This document shows, in pieces, positions 23,115 through 30,088 of a stretch of 37,771 nt of DNA; position 1 is the first letter of the stretch; every line of letters begins with the position of its first letter. A model generated the notes under the pieces. It was not told where the DNA came from. It searched no databases and saw only the letters and a list, made by a program, of their open reading frames with translations. The position numbers and the translations under genes were made by a program. This DNA is from a virus: the IMG/VR virus record IMGVR_UViG_3300034072_001373, positions 1-37,771 of that record; one strand, written 5' to 3'.

Positions 23115-23176
23115 GGCCAGACATGAAAGGCTAACCCACACCGCCGCAGAAGGGAAGTTTGGCAATCATGCTGGCC
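23115..23176 (-). promoter_or_regulatory. Leader hairpin enclosing a 12-codon frame (possible attenuator)
   Basis: In minus-strand RNA GGCCAG-ATGA (23176-23166) can pair with TCAT-CTGGCC (23126-23115), followed by GTTTTTTTTC, as in a terminator with a long loop. The loop holds ATG...TAG at 23169-23131 encoding MIAKLPFCGGVG. Translation of it would break the stem, which would let transcription into the 96-residue gene continue. This is inference from arrangement. The 280-bp gap 23095-23374 also has the promoter at 23229, the terminator at 23286-23315 and the dyad ATCAGGCCC/GGGCCTGAT (23346-23372). Confidence 0.4.
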
Positions 23177-23228
23177 TTGTCTTGAAAGTCTTGAGAATGT
23201 AGTCATACGACCGTGTAAGTTAGCGGGC

Positions 23229-23262
23229 CAAAGATAAATACATCTCATTCACTTGTTAGCAA
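23229..23262 (-). promoter_or_regulatory. Bacteroidetes-type promoter for the 96/54-residue unit
   Basis: Minus-strand TTG (23262-23260), 23 bp, TATCTTTG (23236-23229), a full TAnnTTTG match. It implies a leader of about 128 nt that contains the hairpin with the short frame and the 16-mer shared with the 35.6-kb region. Confidence 0.55.
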
Positions 23263-23285
23263 TTTGCCAATTTTATTTTTAGACG

Positions 23286-23315
23286 AAAAAAACGGGCTGA
23301 GGTCACCCCCAGCCC
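23286..23315 (-). terminator. Terminator after the 282-residue secreted protein
   Basis: Minus-strand GGGCTGGGG/CCTCAGCCC, paired over 9 positions with one G-U, loop GTGA region, then G and seven U. On the plus strand the G-U becomes an A-C mismatch, so it serves leftward transcription. Confidence 0.75.
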
Positions 23316-23374
23316 ATCACTTTCAACATGAAAAGAAAACTCGCAATCAGGCCCATGCGTCAGGGGCCTGATGG

Positions 23375-24223
23375 TTAGTAGCCTTTCGCGGAGATATTGA
23401 ATACGTATGCCGTGGTAGCTGACAGTGCTGCGGCATTCGCATTTATCACTACTGTACTGGTAGTTTCAGTAGCAAAATATCTATTGTGATGTGTGCTGAC
23501 ATCGTGATCGCTTGCAGTTACTTGCGAAATCACACCTGTAGGATAGGTATTCGGTAACGTAACGGTAAACAGCACCCCGGATGTGCCTATTGTTCCTTCA
23601 GAACCTGTTGTCAGTGTTACCTTGAAGTCAGTACCAGTACCTACGATAGTAGCCGTAGCACCAGTGCCGGCAGCTGCACCAACAGCCACCGTGGGCGTTT
23701 CAGGCAGGCTGAGATCGTGGCGCTTGCTGTCGAGATAGGCACGCTGTCGCAGGTACGTCAGCTTGTTGCTCACACCTGATACGCTGTAAATAGTGACAGA
23801 GTCGAGCGGACCGGCATACAGCACTTTTTTACTGAGGTCGTTCACTGCCTTCACAGTGTTGTCGCTGGCCTTGTAGATGTAGTTCACCTCCTTGCGGGGC
23901 AGGAAATAACGCTTTCCATTCAGGTCAGTAGCAGAGATATACCATACTGCGAGCTTCGCGGCCTTATTAGTCCAATACGTTGCTCCTGCAATAGTCACAG
24001 CTGTAGTATCGCCACTGAACAGCTGCGTACTGGCGGCTGCATCAAACACCTGTACGATGCCCGACTTGTAGGTGATCGTCACCTTGTCGAGGTCGTAAAA
24101 TGCGCGGGTGGTGGAGTTGGCAGCAATCACCTCCAGCGAGGTATTGGTGACCGCAATCGTCTGGGCCTGCATGGAAAGCGCGAGGCACAGGAGAGAGAAA
24201 ACAAGAATCTGAATCTTTTTCAT
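23375..24223 (-). CDS. Exported virion-type protein with signal peptide
   Basis: 282 residues. It begins with a typical lipid-free signal peptide (MKKIQILVFSLLCLALSMQA, cut before QT). The mature protein has a beta-rich N-terminal domain and a linker with LPETPTVAVGAAAGTGATAT. The C-terminal domain (about 190-282) is Thr/Gly-rich and contains SDHDVSTHHNRYFATETTST, similar to C-terminal domains on phage fibres. It is a single-gene unit with a late promoter and a terminator. It is the third protein of the tail region with a signal peptide. A surface-exposed virion decoration or secreted adhesin is likely. Exact role unknown. Confidence 0.7.
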   Translation of the reverse strand: MKKIQILVFSLLCLALSMQAQTIAVTNTSLEVIAANSTTRAFYDLDKVTITYKSGIVQVFDAAASTQLFSGDTTAVTIAGATYWTNKAAKLAVWYISATDLNGKRYFLPRKEVNYIYKASDNTVKAVNDLSKKVLYAGPLDSVTIYSVSGVSNKLTYLRQRAYLDSKRHDLSLPETPTVAVGAAAGTGATATIVGTGTDFKVTLTTGSEGTIGTSGVLFTVTLPNTYPTGVISQVTASDHDVSTHHNRYFATETTSTVVINANAAALSATTAYVFNISAKGY

Positions 24224-24240
24224 TGCAATGATTTTATGGG

Positions 24241-24275
24241 CGAAATTGCCCGGTTTTATGTGGCGAAAAAAGGAC
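24241..24275 (-). promoter_or_regulatory. Late promoter of the 282-residue secreted protein
   Basis: GTCCTTT (24275-24269), 20 bp, CAATTTCG (24248-24241), then 17 nt to ATG. It is one of the few late promoters that leaves a short leader. It starts 5 bp after the stop of the dCTP deaminase gene. Confidence 0.75.
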
Positions 24276-24280
24276 GCATA

Positions 24281-24847
24281 TCATTTGTGATCGCTGAAGT
24301 TCTTCCACATCTGGCTGGGCACAGGCATGCTGCACAGGGCATTATACTGTGCATCCGCTTTGGCATGATATGGTGTAGAAACCTTGCCATTGAGTGCAAA
24401 GTATATGAGCTGAGCAATAGGCATGCCTGCATATACACGCACCGGTTGCACTACAGTTATTTCCAGCGTCCAGTAATTGCAGAACCCTGCATCGCCGCGA
24501 CCGGCAGTGCAATGCACAGATATGCCCAGTCGGCCAATGCTGCTCTTTCCCTCAATGAATGGCACTGCATTATGCGTTTCGGTATATTCCTTAGTGACGC
24601 CCAGATACAGCGTATTGGGTTCCAAGATATATCCGTCATCAGGAATATCTATTTGAATCATGTCTCTGTTAATCTTGTATTGCTGTTTGCAATCCAGCAC
24701 GCTATCCGGGTAGTCAGGATAGCGCAAAAGCACATGACCGAGATGCACATCGTAACTGTTTGATCCGAGGCAGGCCCGGTCAAACGGTTGAATTACGATA
24801 TCAAATGATTCAATTTGTTCGAGTATTTTACTGTCTGACAGGATCAT
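24281..24847 (-). CDS. dcd: dCTP deaminase
   Basis: 189 residues, ATG at 24847 (a TTG two codons earlier is unlikely). It converts dCTP to dUTP in pyrimidine nucleotide synthesis; some relatives also cleave dUTP. Seen: N-terminal ILSDSKILEQIE; the trimer active-site motif EGKSSIGRLG (about 116-125); and WTLEITV with the catalytic Glu (about 145-151), followed by VYAGMPIAQLIYF. These are the hallmarks of the Dcd/dUTPase superfamily. It overlaps the kinase gene by 20 bases. Together they adjust the dNTP pools during phage replication. It is the last gene before a late promoter. No thymidylate synthase is present. Confidence 0.88.
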   Translation of the reverse strand: MILSDSKILEQIESFDIVIQPFDRACLGSNSYDVHLGHVLLRYPDYPDSVLDCKQQYKINRDMIQIDIPDDGYILEPNTLYLGVTKEYTETHNAVPFIEGKSSIGRLGISVHCTAGRGDAGFCNYWTLEITVVQPVRVYAGMPIAQLIYFALNGKVSTPYHAKADAQYNALCSMPVPSQMWKNFSDHK

Positions 24848-25325
24848 TTTCAACGATTGGGAATGATGAAACTTTTAGGTCGTATGCCTTCAATTTTTCA
24901 AACTTGCGGAATGCAGCTGCGTCACGTTTCATTCTGGCTTCTGCTGTATCGCCGGGCATATTCCTTCCTGCCAGCCTCTTTTTTATTTCTGCCTTTGGCG
25001 GACACAGATAGATCAGCATGCAGTTTTTTTTGCCTACAGCATTTTGCAGCTTCAGGGCAAGTTCAGGGCCAGCCACGAAAATACCAGCAACTACCACTTC
25101 CATTTTATGCCATCCGTATCCCCATGTGCCATTATACACATGGGCGATCATATTCGTATCTTCGAAATAGGAAAGGTAATCAACGAAATAGTATTCTTTG
25201 TCATCCGATCCTCGAGGTGGTCTATTTGTAGAGCACTTGGCTATTGTTAGCCCTTTTTTAGACGATAGATATTTCGCCAGAGTTGATTTACCGGATCCGC
25301 CAGGGCCTGTGATGATGTATTTCAT
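24828..25325 (-). CDS. Guanylate-kinase-like (d)NMP kinase
   Basis: 165 residues. Walker A GPGGSGKST at residues 7-15. STNRPPRGSDDKEYYFVDYL (about 33-52) matches the nucleotide-monophosphate-binding segment of guanylate kinases (TTRPPR...G...Y.FV). LIYLCPPKAEIKKRLAGRN follows and resembles the LID/CORE part. The protein is a little shorter than bacterial Gmk (about 200). It probably phosphorylates dGMP/GMP or another monophosphate for DNA synthesis. ATGA coupling to the 105-residue gene and overlap with dCTP deaminase indicate one unit. Confidence 0.8.
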   Translation of the reverse strand: MKYIITGPGGSGKSTLAKYLSSKKGLTIAKCSTNRPPRGSDDKEYYFVDYLSYFEDTNMIAHVYNGTWGYGWHKMEVVVAGIFVAGPELALKLQNAVGKKNCMLIYLCPPKAEIKKRLAGRNMPGDTAEARMKRDAAAFRKFEKLKAYDLKVSSFPIVENDPVRQ

Positions 25326-25639
25326 GTTGGATCGGCTTGTTCAAGTTCCAAATTATTCACGACTATAAAGCAATTTGTGCCATGATCTGCCAATCCAATT
25401 CTAAACTTTCCTGTTAAAGGAGACTTGTCCACACAGGTATATGGCAAAATGTGTTCAATTAATTTGTGGAAATTGTCAAAATCAATTTCAAACTCATCGT
25501 ACAGCATTTGTTCTAAGTCACTGTCCGTAATTTCCCCATTTTCATACTCATTTTCCTTGTCGAGTATTTTAGCCGCAAATTCAACTGTTTCAAATGTGCA
25601 GCAGCGGATTCTTTTTGGTAAATTCAGTTTTGTTGACAT
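25322..25639 (-). CDS. Orphan cassette protein, 105 residues
   Basis: Start ATG at 25639. The frame is open upstream but through the shared repeat. It is an acidic middle (KENEYENGEITDSDLEQMLY) between short strands with two adjacent Cys near the N-terminus (RIRCCTF) and a beta C-terminus (GLADHGTNCFIVVNNLELEQ). Not recognised. The DNA here is visibly more AT-rich than head and tail genes and the gene is preceded by a 26-bp element repeated in front of neighbouring cassette genes. It overlaps the kinase gene as ATGA. Small acquired accessory gene. Confidence 0.65.
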   Translation of the reverse strand: MSTKLNLPKRIRCCTFETVEFAAKILDKENEYENGEITDSDLEQMLYDEFEIDFDNFHKLIEHILPYTCVDKSPLTGKFRIGLADHGTNCFIVVNNLELEQADPT

Positions 25640-25665
25640 GTTGTTTCGGTTTTGAAAGTGAAAAA

Positions 25666-25911
25666 TCAATATACTGGCTGGCCACATCGGGCAAATGTTC
25701 CATCTGAATTGCGAACTTGAATTATGCCTCTTCTGTAGTAATGCTGATATATAAACCCATTTTCACAAATGATTTCATATGATATATGTTCTCCTTCTGA
25801 ATATGGATCCTTATCCGTATGCTTCTTGATTATTATCAAAAGTAAGCACACGACAACAATTCCAATTGGCATCAAACAGCCAAAATCATCTTTTAAACTT
25901 TTAAGGCTCAT
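25666..25911 (-). CDS. Small membrane protein of the cassette, 81 residues
   Basis: ATG at 25911. Residues 12-29 form one membrane segment (CLMPIGIVVVCLLLIIIKKH) followed by a basic residue pair and a soluble C-terminal part with beta character (ISYEIICENGFIYQHYYRRG). Likely inserted in the inner membrane with the C-terminus inside. The codons and base composition are AT-rich, unlike the flanking terminase and tail genes. Such proteins in phages are sometimes superinfection-exclusion factors; nothing here proves it. Confidence 0.65.
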   Translation of the reverse strand: MSLKSLKDDFGCLMPIGIVVVCLLLIIIKKHTDKDPYSEGEHISYEIICENGFIYQHYYRRGIIQVRNSDGTFARCGQPVY

Positions 25912-25912
25912 G

Positions 25913-26299
25913 TTATTGCTTTTTGAAAGTCAGATTGTTAAATTGTTCAATTTCAAACCTTATGATTTTATCATAGAAATTAAACTTGGTAAAGGATAGC
26001 AATTCAATGCCTTGGCTTCCATCTATAGGCAACAGTCCTGGATCTTGATTGAACCATTTTTTTTGCGTCTCCAAATCTGCGTATTCAATAGAAGCGTTTA
26101 TGATTACTTGCAACGCATAGTATTGCATGAGCTGAGTATATATGTCAAACCCATATTCATATAGTTCTGGATCATCATTACTGAGTTTATAATATTCAAC
26201 AGATTCTTTTGCCTGCTCTCTTGTCACAATATCAGTATCTATCAGGAATTCAACAGAAGCACTGTCATTGAAATAGTTGAATGTATAGCGTTTAACCAT
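25913..26299 (-). CDS. Cassette protein, DUF2528-like
   Basis: 128 residues, ATG at 26299. The start VKRYTFNYFNDSASVEFLID resembles DUF2528, a small family of mobile elements in Bacteroidetes (named from memory, moderate certainty). A helix-rich region with YEYGFDIYTQLMQYYALQVI follows, and the C-terminus has the turn DGSQGIELL. The gene is AT-rich and preceded by the cassette repeat. No enzyme motif. Function unknown. Confidence 0.65.
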   Translation of the reverse strand: MVKRYTFNYFNDSASVEFLIDTDIVTREQAKESVEYYKLSNDDPELYEYGFDIYTQLMQYYALQVIINASIEYADLETQKKWFNQDPGLLPIDGSQGIELLSFTKFNFYDKIIRFEIEQFNNLTFKKQ

Positions 26300-26332
26300 C
26301 TTGTTTCAGTTTTGAAAGTGAAGATTAATCAA

Positions 26333-26572
26333 TTAAACATTAGCATACAATTGCACATTGTTTATGTCTCCTCCAGTCATGTAATCGTCAAATACTTCAA
26401 GAAAATCTATATGATCATTATCCCTTTCGGCTTTTTCCAATAATTCATAAAATTGAACTCGAAGATTTTTGGGGATTACATACCAGTGGTCATCATTATC
26501 TTGAACGACTACTACAGGTATGAGTTTATTTTCTTCAGGAGGCAATGGTTGGTTGGTTTTGTTATTTTCCAT
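26333..26572 (-). CDS. Cassette protein, 79 residues
   Basis: ATG at 26572, 13 bases after the terminase stop. The N-terminal 15 residues are polar and Pro-rich, followed by LIPVVVVQDNDDHWYVIPKN and an acidic helix (ELLEKAERDNDHIDFLEVFD). Not recognised. It carries the shortest copy of the repeat in front of its ATG. It is an acidic small protein in an accessory position, a profile shared by many phage inhibitors of host defence, but this is only a possibility. Confidence 0.6.
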   Translation of the reverse strand: MENNKTNQPLPPEENKLIPVVVVQDNDDHWYVIPKNLRVQFYELLEKAERDNDHIDFLEVFDDYMTGGDINNVQLYANV

Positions 26573-26584
26573 GTTGTTTCGGTT

Positions 26585-28186
26585 TTACCCGGGCAGCGGT
26601 GCTCCCCAGCTTTGTGAAATCTGATTGTACAGTACGAATATCGGATAGTCCAGGGCATCCGACAGGTCAGTGGCCAGCTCGCGCTGGCGATTATCCGCGC
26701 GCTCGCTGCTCTTATCCTTCTTGATGTCGCCCCTGTCGCCCTTGCGAACCTTCGCCCGCGACATGGATATAAACAGCTCCTTGGCGTTGTGAATGTTTAT
26801 CCTGAACTTCGGCAGGCGCGGGTTTTTCTCGCTGAGAATGCGCTCCCACAGTACATACTTCTCTGCGTGTCGCGGGTTGGTTCCTCCCAGCGTAAAAGGC
26901 ACCGGCTCCCAGCCATGTTTCACAAATTGCGCAATGGCCTGTTTCCCCCGGTTCAGTTTCGAGTTGCCAGTGTTCACGTTGCCGCTGGCATCGTGGTAAA
27001 ACTCGATGCGCTTGCTGGTCGCCTGGTGGTGGTGGTAGTACGAATTAAACTTGTCTATCACATCATCCTGAATGTGGCCCTCCGAGCCTTTTACCCAGAA
27101 GTTTTTCAGCACCCGGAACTCATTGGGCAGGCGCTGGCATACAACCACCGAGTTGATAGCTGCCCCGAAGTCCATACCGATCACCAGCGGGTGACCGGGC
27201 ACCAGATCACTGTCGCCCCGGCAGTCGGGCATGATGCCAATCCGGTCGGGTGAATAGTGCGAGTAGTTGAAATCCGTGTAGGTGTGCTGATCCTTGTCGA
27301 GCAGCGCGTAAAAACCACCTTTCAGCAACTTAGGGCGAATGTTCAGGTACTCGGCATTGAACACCTCCATATCCGAGCTTTCAGTGCGGGCGACTTCGAG
27401 GTAATCGGGCTTCAGGATGCCCAGCTTGATATTCTCCACGCAGTTGGCGCGCAGGAATCGGTACTTGTCTGGCGACTCGATAGCCAGATTTTCGCGCTCG
27501 ATGAACCACGCCCCTGCCTCGGTGAGTGGCGTGCTGCTTTCCATAATCCTGAAATCAAAAAAACGCTTGCGCCCCAGCTCGCGCATGTTGCTGCCCCGGA
27601 TGGATGGACCCGACTCTTCGTCGAGCTTTTGTTTGTTCAGCATTACAGCCTCCGACACAATGCGGCCATCCGTACTCAGGCCCCTGCCCGAGCCAGATAT
27701 ATCCTGGCTAAGCAGTTGTATGCCGAAGCCATTCCAGAACACGATAAAGTTGTCGTACCTCGCTGGGGCCTTGTAAGGCTCCGGCCAGTTCCACTTGGAC
27801 GGTGGCCGGCGACCAACAAAGTAATGCAGATCCTTGTACAGCCCCTGCATTTCAAGGCCATGTATGAAGGCCGGTATAATCTCAGTCAGGAACTTCTGAT
27901 AGGTCGGTACTTCCCACTGAAACACCCCACGCGGCATATTGTACAAAATGCGCCGCACCATCGCGGAGAGCAGCGTGGTTTTACCGGTGCCCCTGCTCCA
28001 CTCCAGATCAATATTTTTGACTGTGTGCAAGTGGTCGGCGATCATCAAAGCCATTCGCTGCGCAAAGTTGTAATCAATCCGCTTGATATTGCTGTCGTCC
28101 ACCTGACTTAGCAGTTGCTGGTAGTTGCCGCTGCTCCGGTCGTGCAGCCGCATGATTTCAGATTTTATGAGGTCGTTGGTGTTCAT
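26585..28186 (-). CDS. terL: Terminase large subunit
   Basis: 533 residues. DNA-packaging motor with ATPase and nuclease. Walker A EWSRGTGKTT is at about 62-71. FQWEVPTYQKFLTEIIPAFI and STDGRIVSEAVML (Walker B region near 171-183) follow. The nuclease domain has GMDFGA (337-342, metal-binding Asp339), FYHDASG (about 397-403) and LATDLSDALDYP near 512-523. ATGA links it to the small subunit. It comes after the capsid and tail-tube genes rather than before them, an unusual order. Confidence 0.93.
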   Translation of the reverse strand: MNTNDLIKSEIMRLHDRSSGNYQQLLSQVDDSNIKRIDYNFAQRMALMIADHLHTVKNIDLEWSRGTGKTTLLSAMVRRILYNMPRGVFQWEVPTYQKFLTEIIPAFIHGLEMQGLYKDLHYFVGRRPPSKWNWPEPYKAPARYDNFIVFWNGFGIQLLSQDISGSGRGLSTDGRIVSEAVMLNKQKLDEESGPSIRGSNMRELGRKRFFDFRIMESSTPLTEAGAWFIERENLAIESPDKYRFLRANCVENIKLGILKPDYLEVARTESSDMEVFNAEYLNIRPKLLKGGFYALLDKDQHTYTDFNYSHYSPDRIGIMPDCRGDSDLVPGHPLVIGMDFGAAINSVVVCQRLPNEFRVLKNFWVKGSEGHIQDDVIDKFNSYYHHHQATSKRIEFYHDASGNVNTGNSKLNRGKQAIAQFVKHGWEPVPFTLGGTNPRHAEKYVLWERILSEKNPRLPKFRINIHNAKELFISMSRAKVRKGDRGDIKKDKSSERADNRQRELATDLSDALDYPIFVLYNQISQSWGAPLPG

Positions 28187-28860
28187 TCCTCATCCTCATT
28201 TTTCTCCACGAAATCAGCATCCTCAGCGGACGCGTGAATTTCTTCAAACATCTTCGACATATCCATCACACCGGAACTGTTTTTAAGCATCTGGAGCATG
28301 GCAGTCCGGATAGCCGGATCCAGCACCTCCACGAACACCTTGTCGCGTTGCAGCTTTTCAATATCAATGCCCTCTACCTGCTCCTTGTCGAGGCCGGCGG
28401 CCTTGATGTACACCGCAGCCGCCCGTGCAGCTGCATCCGGGTTGTTATCGCTCAGGGCCAGCTTGTAGGCGTTCAGGGCCATCTGCTCGGCGGTTTGGCG
28501 TTTTATGCTGGTGGGTATCTCGTCAAGGTTACCGTATATATCCTTCATTTTGGCCACCGCCCGGGCAGCCGTGGAGCGGGAAATAACAAACTTCTCCTGC
28601 AACATCTGAAGCACCTCGCTGTAATCGTGCATCGCGATAAACGAAGCCTTGGCGAACTCGAGGCGTTCCAGCAGGTTGTTTTCCGTGGGCGTCAGGTCGA
28701 AGTCGCCCGGAGCCATCACGTATCGCTTCACGATATCCCAGTCTGTGAGGTGCTTGAGGCGGTCGCGGGCAGCCCATTTGTCGCGCTCCTCCTTGGTCAT
28801 GGCTGCCGCTTTGGCCGCTGACAGATAATCAGAATGACTGCCTTTCGGGTTCTTTGGCAT
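28183..28860 (-). CDS. terS: Terminase small subunit (probable)
   Basis: 225 residues. The central part (FVISRSTAARAVAKMKDIYG, about 111-130) is a helix-turn-helix of the kind used by small terminase subunits to bind the packaging site. The Ala-rich helical region after it (MALNAYKLALSDNNPDAAAR) would form the oligomerisation core, and the C-terminus is acidic. Gene order (directly before and coupled to the large subunit) supports the call. Residues 60-100 with TPTENNLLERLEFAKASFI are common in the Bacteroidetes type. Confidence 0.75.
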   Translation of the reverse strand: MPKNPKGSHSDYLSAAKAAAMTKEERDKWAARDRLKHLTDWDIVKRYVMAPGDFDLTPTENNLLERLEFAKASFIAMHDYSEVLQMLQEKFVISRSTAARAVAKMKDIYGNLDEIPTSIKRQTAEQMALNAYKLALSDNNPDAAARAAAVYIKAAGLDKEQVEGIDIEKLQRDKVFVEVLDPAIRTAMLQMLKNSSGVMDMSKMFEEIHASAEDADFVEKNEDEE

Positions 28861-29237
28861 CAGGATAACATTTTGTTTTGGATGATACCCAGTTTCAACT
28901 CCATTTGTTTGCGAAGTTCATTGAGCTGGGAGGTAGCCTGCTGAATCTGGTGCAGCGTGGGCAATGCAGTAGGTTTGCCTTGCGGGGGGAATGCCTGTAT
29001 GCCATGCTCTCTGATATACAGGCTGTTGTAATGCTTCATGGCTCTGTACGCCATTTGCACATTGCACTGGCAGGCAACAGCGAGGTTGTTGACAGCCTCA
29101 TCATGGGTATAGTTGAATTGCTGACGGAACAGCTCGAGCATATTGAGGCGTGCAGCATAAGGCTTCACGGTGAACTCCTTCAGGTAGGCATTGTCTGGCG
29201 ACAACCATTCGAGCTTAAGTTCAGGTGATGTTGTCAT
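28860..29237 (-). CDS. Hypothetical protein before the terminase
   Basis: 125 residues, ATG at 29237, overlapping the frameshift product by 17 bases and sharing one base with the next start (TGATG). A region with LFRQQFNYTHDEAVNNLAVA reads like a small HTH domain with a YTHDEAV turn; a C-terminal helix (IQQATSQLNELRKQMELKLG) follows. It could take part in packaging or in regulation of the head operon. Not recognised. Confidence 0.65.
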   Translation of the reverse strand: MTTSPELKLEWLSPDNAYLKEFTVKPYAARLNMLELFRQQFNYTHDEAVNNLAVACQCNVQMAYRAMKHYNSLYIREHGIQAFPPQGKPTALPTLHQIQQATSQLNELRKQMELKLGIIQNKMLS

Positions 29238-29906
29238 ATTCGGCTTGTTTCAGTGTCAGTTGTTTCTCCAGATCAGCGAGGCGCTTCCCGCGAGCTGTTT
29301 TCATTTCCTTCTTTATCTGGCTGATACGCACCCGGATGGACATGATTTTCCGGGCGTTCTTTTCGTCCAGCTCGGCAGGCGACATCCACTCTTCCTGCCT
29401 GAGTCGGGCGTATTCAGCATCGAGCGCAGGTATAATTTTTGTGAGGATGGTATGCGCTACCTCTGCCCTGGCTTCCTGCGTGGGCGCGATGGTCAGCAGC
29501 GTGTGGAAGTAGGCATGTTCCTTGTGGAGCTTCCTTGCCGCCTCGCTGCTGACCACCTGCAACAGCTCTACTTCTTTTTTTTTGTCGGAGCTTCATTGGC
29601 AGCAAGAACTGGAGTGCCATGATCTGGTGAAACAACCTTCCCGGATTCAAACCCGGGCGGAAGATCTGTTTCATCTGAACCAGTCTCAGGTATTCCATCT
29701 GGCGGAGCAACCGGATCAGTTTCCACTTCTTCTTCCGGTTTAGCGGTGTGCTTGTTCAGCTCGTATTGCAGCTTGCCTGCCAAATAGCTGTCAAGCTCGC
29801 CACCGAAAGCAATGGCCTGATTGATGCGTCCAAGAATGTTTTTGGTGAGCGAGTGGCCAGTTGTTTCCAGTTTGGAAAGTGCTGCCTGTGCCTGTTCTGC
29901 GTTCAT
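29221..29906 (-). CDS. Frameshift product of two overlapping frames (G/GT-like candidate)
   Basis: A -1 shift at the A-run near 29575-29583 joins the 112-residue frame to a second frame ending at 29221, giving 228 residues. The second frame has no ATG before its 60th codon and only TTG/GTG near its start. A stop sits just upstream of the A-run in the same frame, so the shift is the best way to express it. The added part is helical and basic (KIMSIRVRISQIKKEMKTAR). Paired short and long forms made this way are the hallmark of tail assembly chaperones (lambda G and GT), which lie next to the tail tube gene as here. The tape measure gene is far away, so the assignment is tentative. Confidence 0.6.
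29545..29583 (-). promoter_or_regulatory. Programmed -1 frameshift signal
   Basis: Nine A then G contain the heptamer A AAA AAG in the correct frame (29580-29574), the same slip sequence as E. coli dnaX. After a 7-nt spacer holding the zero-frame stop TAG comes the hairpin GCTGTTG (29566-29560), loop of 8, CAGCAGC (29551-29545), 7 bp with one G-U. Slippery site, spacing and stem all fit. Confidence 0.7.
29568..29906 (-). CDS. Short form of the frameshift pair, 112 residues
   Basis: ATG at 29906, stop TAG at 29570-29568, two codons after the slippery site. The N-terminal half is helical (AQAALSKLETTGHSLTKNIL) and the rest is acidic and Pro-rich, ending in four Lys encoded by the A-run. It is the first gene after a late promoter and a leader with two palindromes. 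It could be the G-like chaperone, present in excess over the fused form. Confidence 0.7.
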   Translation of the reverse strand: MNAEQAQAALSKLETTGHSLTKNILGRINQAIAFGGELDSYLAGKLQYELNKHTAKPEEEVETDPVAPPDGIPETGSDETDLPPGFESGKVVSPDHGTPVLAANEAPTKKKK

Positions 29907-29922
29907 ATTGGTGGTTTTTAGC

Positions 29923-29998
29923 GATCATGTTCCTGACATCAGGAAAATGATCAGTGTGTTGTTTCGTACTACCATTTTGCTGACATCACCAAAATGGT
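29923..29998. promoter_or_regulatory. Twin palindromes in the leader of the frameshift gene
   Basis: Two imperfect palindromes with the same centre TGACATCA. Copy 1 is 29923-29952 (14-bp arms, one mismatch) and copy 2 is 29971-29998 (13-bp arms, one mismatch). Both have ATTTT/AAAAT in the arms and their centres are 47 bp apart. A degenerate third copy overlaps the promoter -7 box near 30011-30029. They could be operators or RNA hairpins. The 207-bp gap 29907-30113 also holds the late promoter and the terminator. Confidence 0.6.
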
Positions 29999-30017
29999 CG
30001 TTGCCTTGTTCGACATG

Positions 30018-30052
30018 CAAAAATGACCTGATTAATGACCAGCCGAAAGGAC
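30018..30052 (-). promoter_or_regulatory. Late promoter of the frameshift/terminase unit
   Basis: GTCCTTT (30052-30046), 20 bp, CATTTTTG (30025-30018). The ATG of the first long gene is about 110 nt downstream. An ATG one base after the box opens a 15-codon frame (MSNKATTILVMSAKW) that may be chance. The -33 block directly abuts the T-tract of the upstream terminator. Confidence 0.75.
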
Positions 30053-30088
30053 AAAAAAAGGCCGCCCTGCCTGCGCGGCAGAACGGCC
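30053..30088 (-). terminator. Terminator of the head operon
   Basis: Minus-strand outer stem GGCCG/CGGCC and inner stem CTGCC/GGCAG with loop GCGCA, followed by seven T. Confidence 0.8.

Larger units (their letters stand above)
25637..26587. repeat. Repeated start-site element of the small-gene cassette
   Basis: In front of three genes the same block covers the ATG: CATGTTGTTTCGGTTTTG plus AAAGTGAA at 25637-25662, a copy with two changes at 26297-26322, and a partial copy (18 bases) at 26570-26587. A looser copy precedes the 81-residue gene at 25909. On the coding strand it reads TTTCAAAACCGAAACAAC then ATG. It may be a translation-start element or the homology by which cassettes were exchanged. 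Confidence 0.6.

Noticed and set aside
27257-28111. Plus-strand open frame of 284 codons
   Set aside because: Opposite the terminase large subunit, whose motifs are complete.
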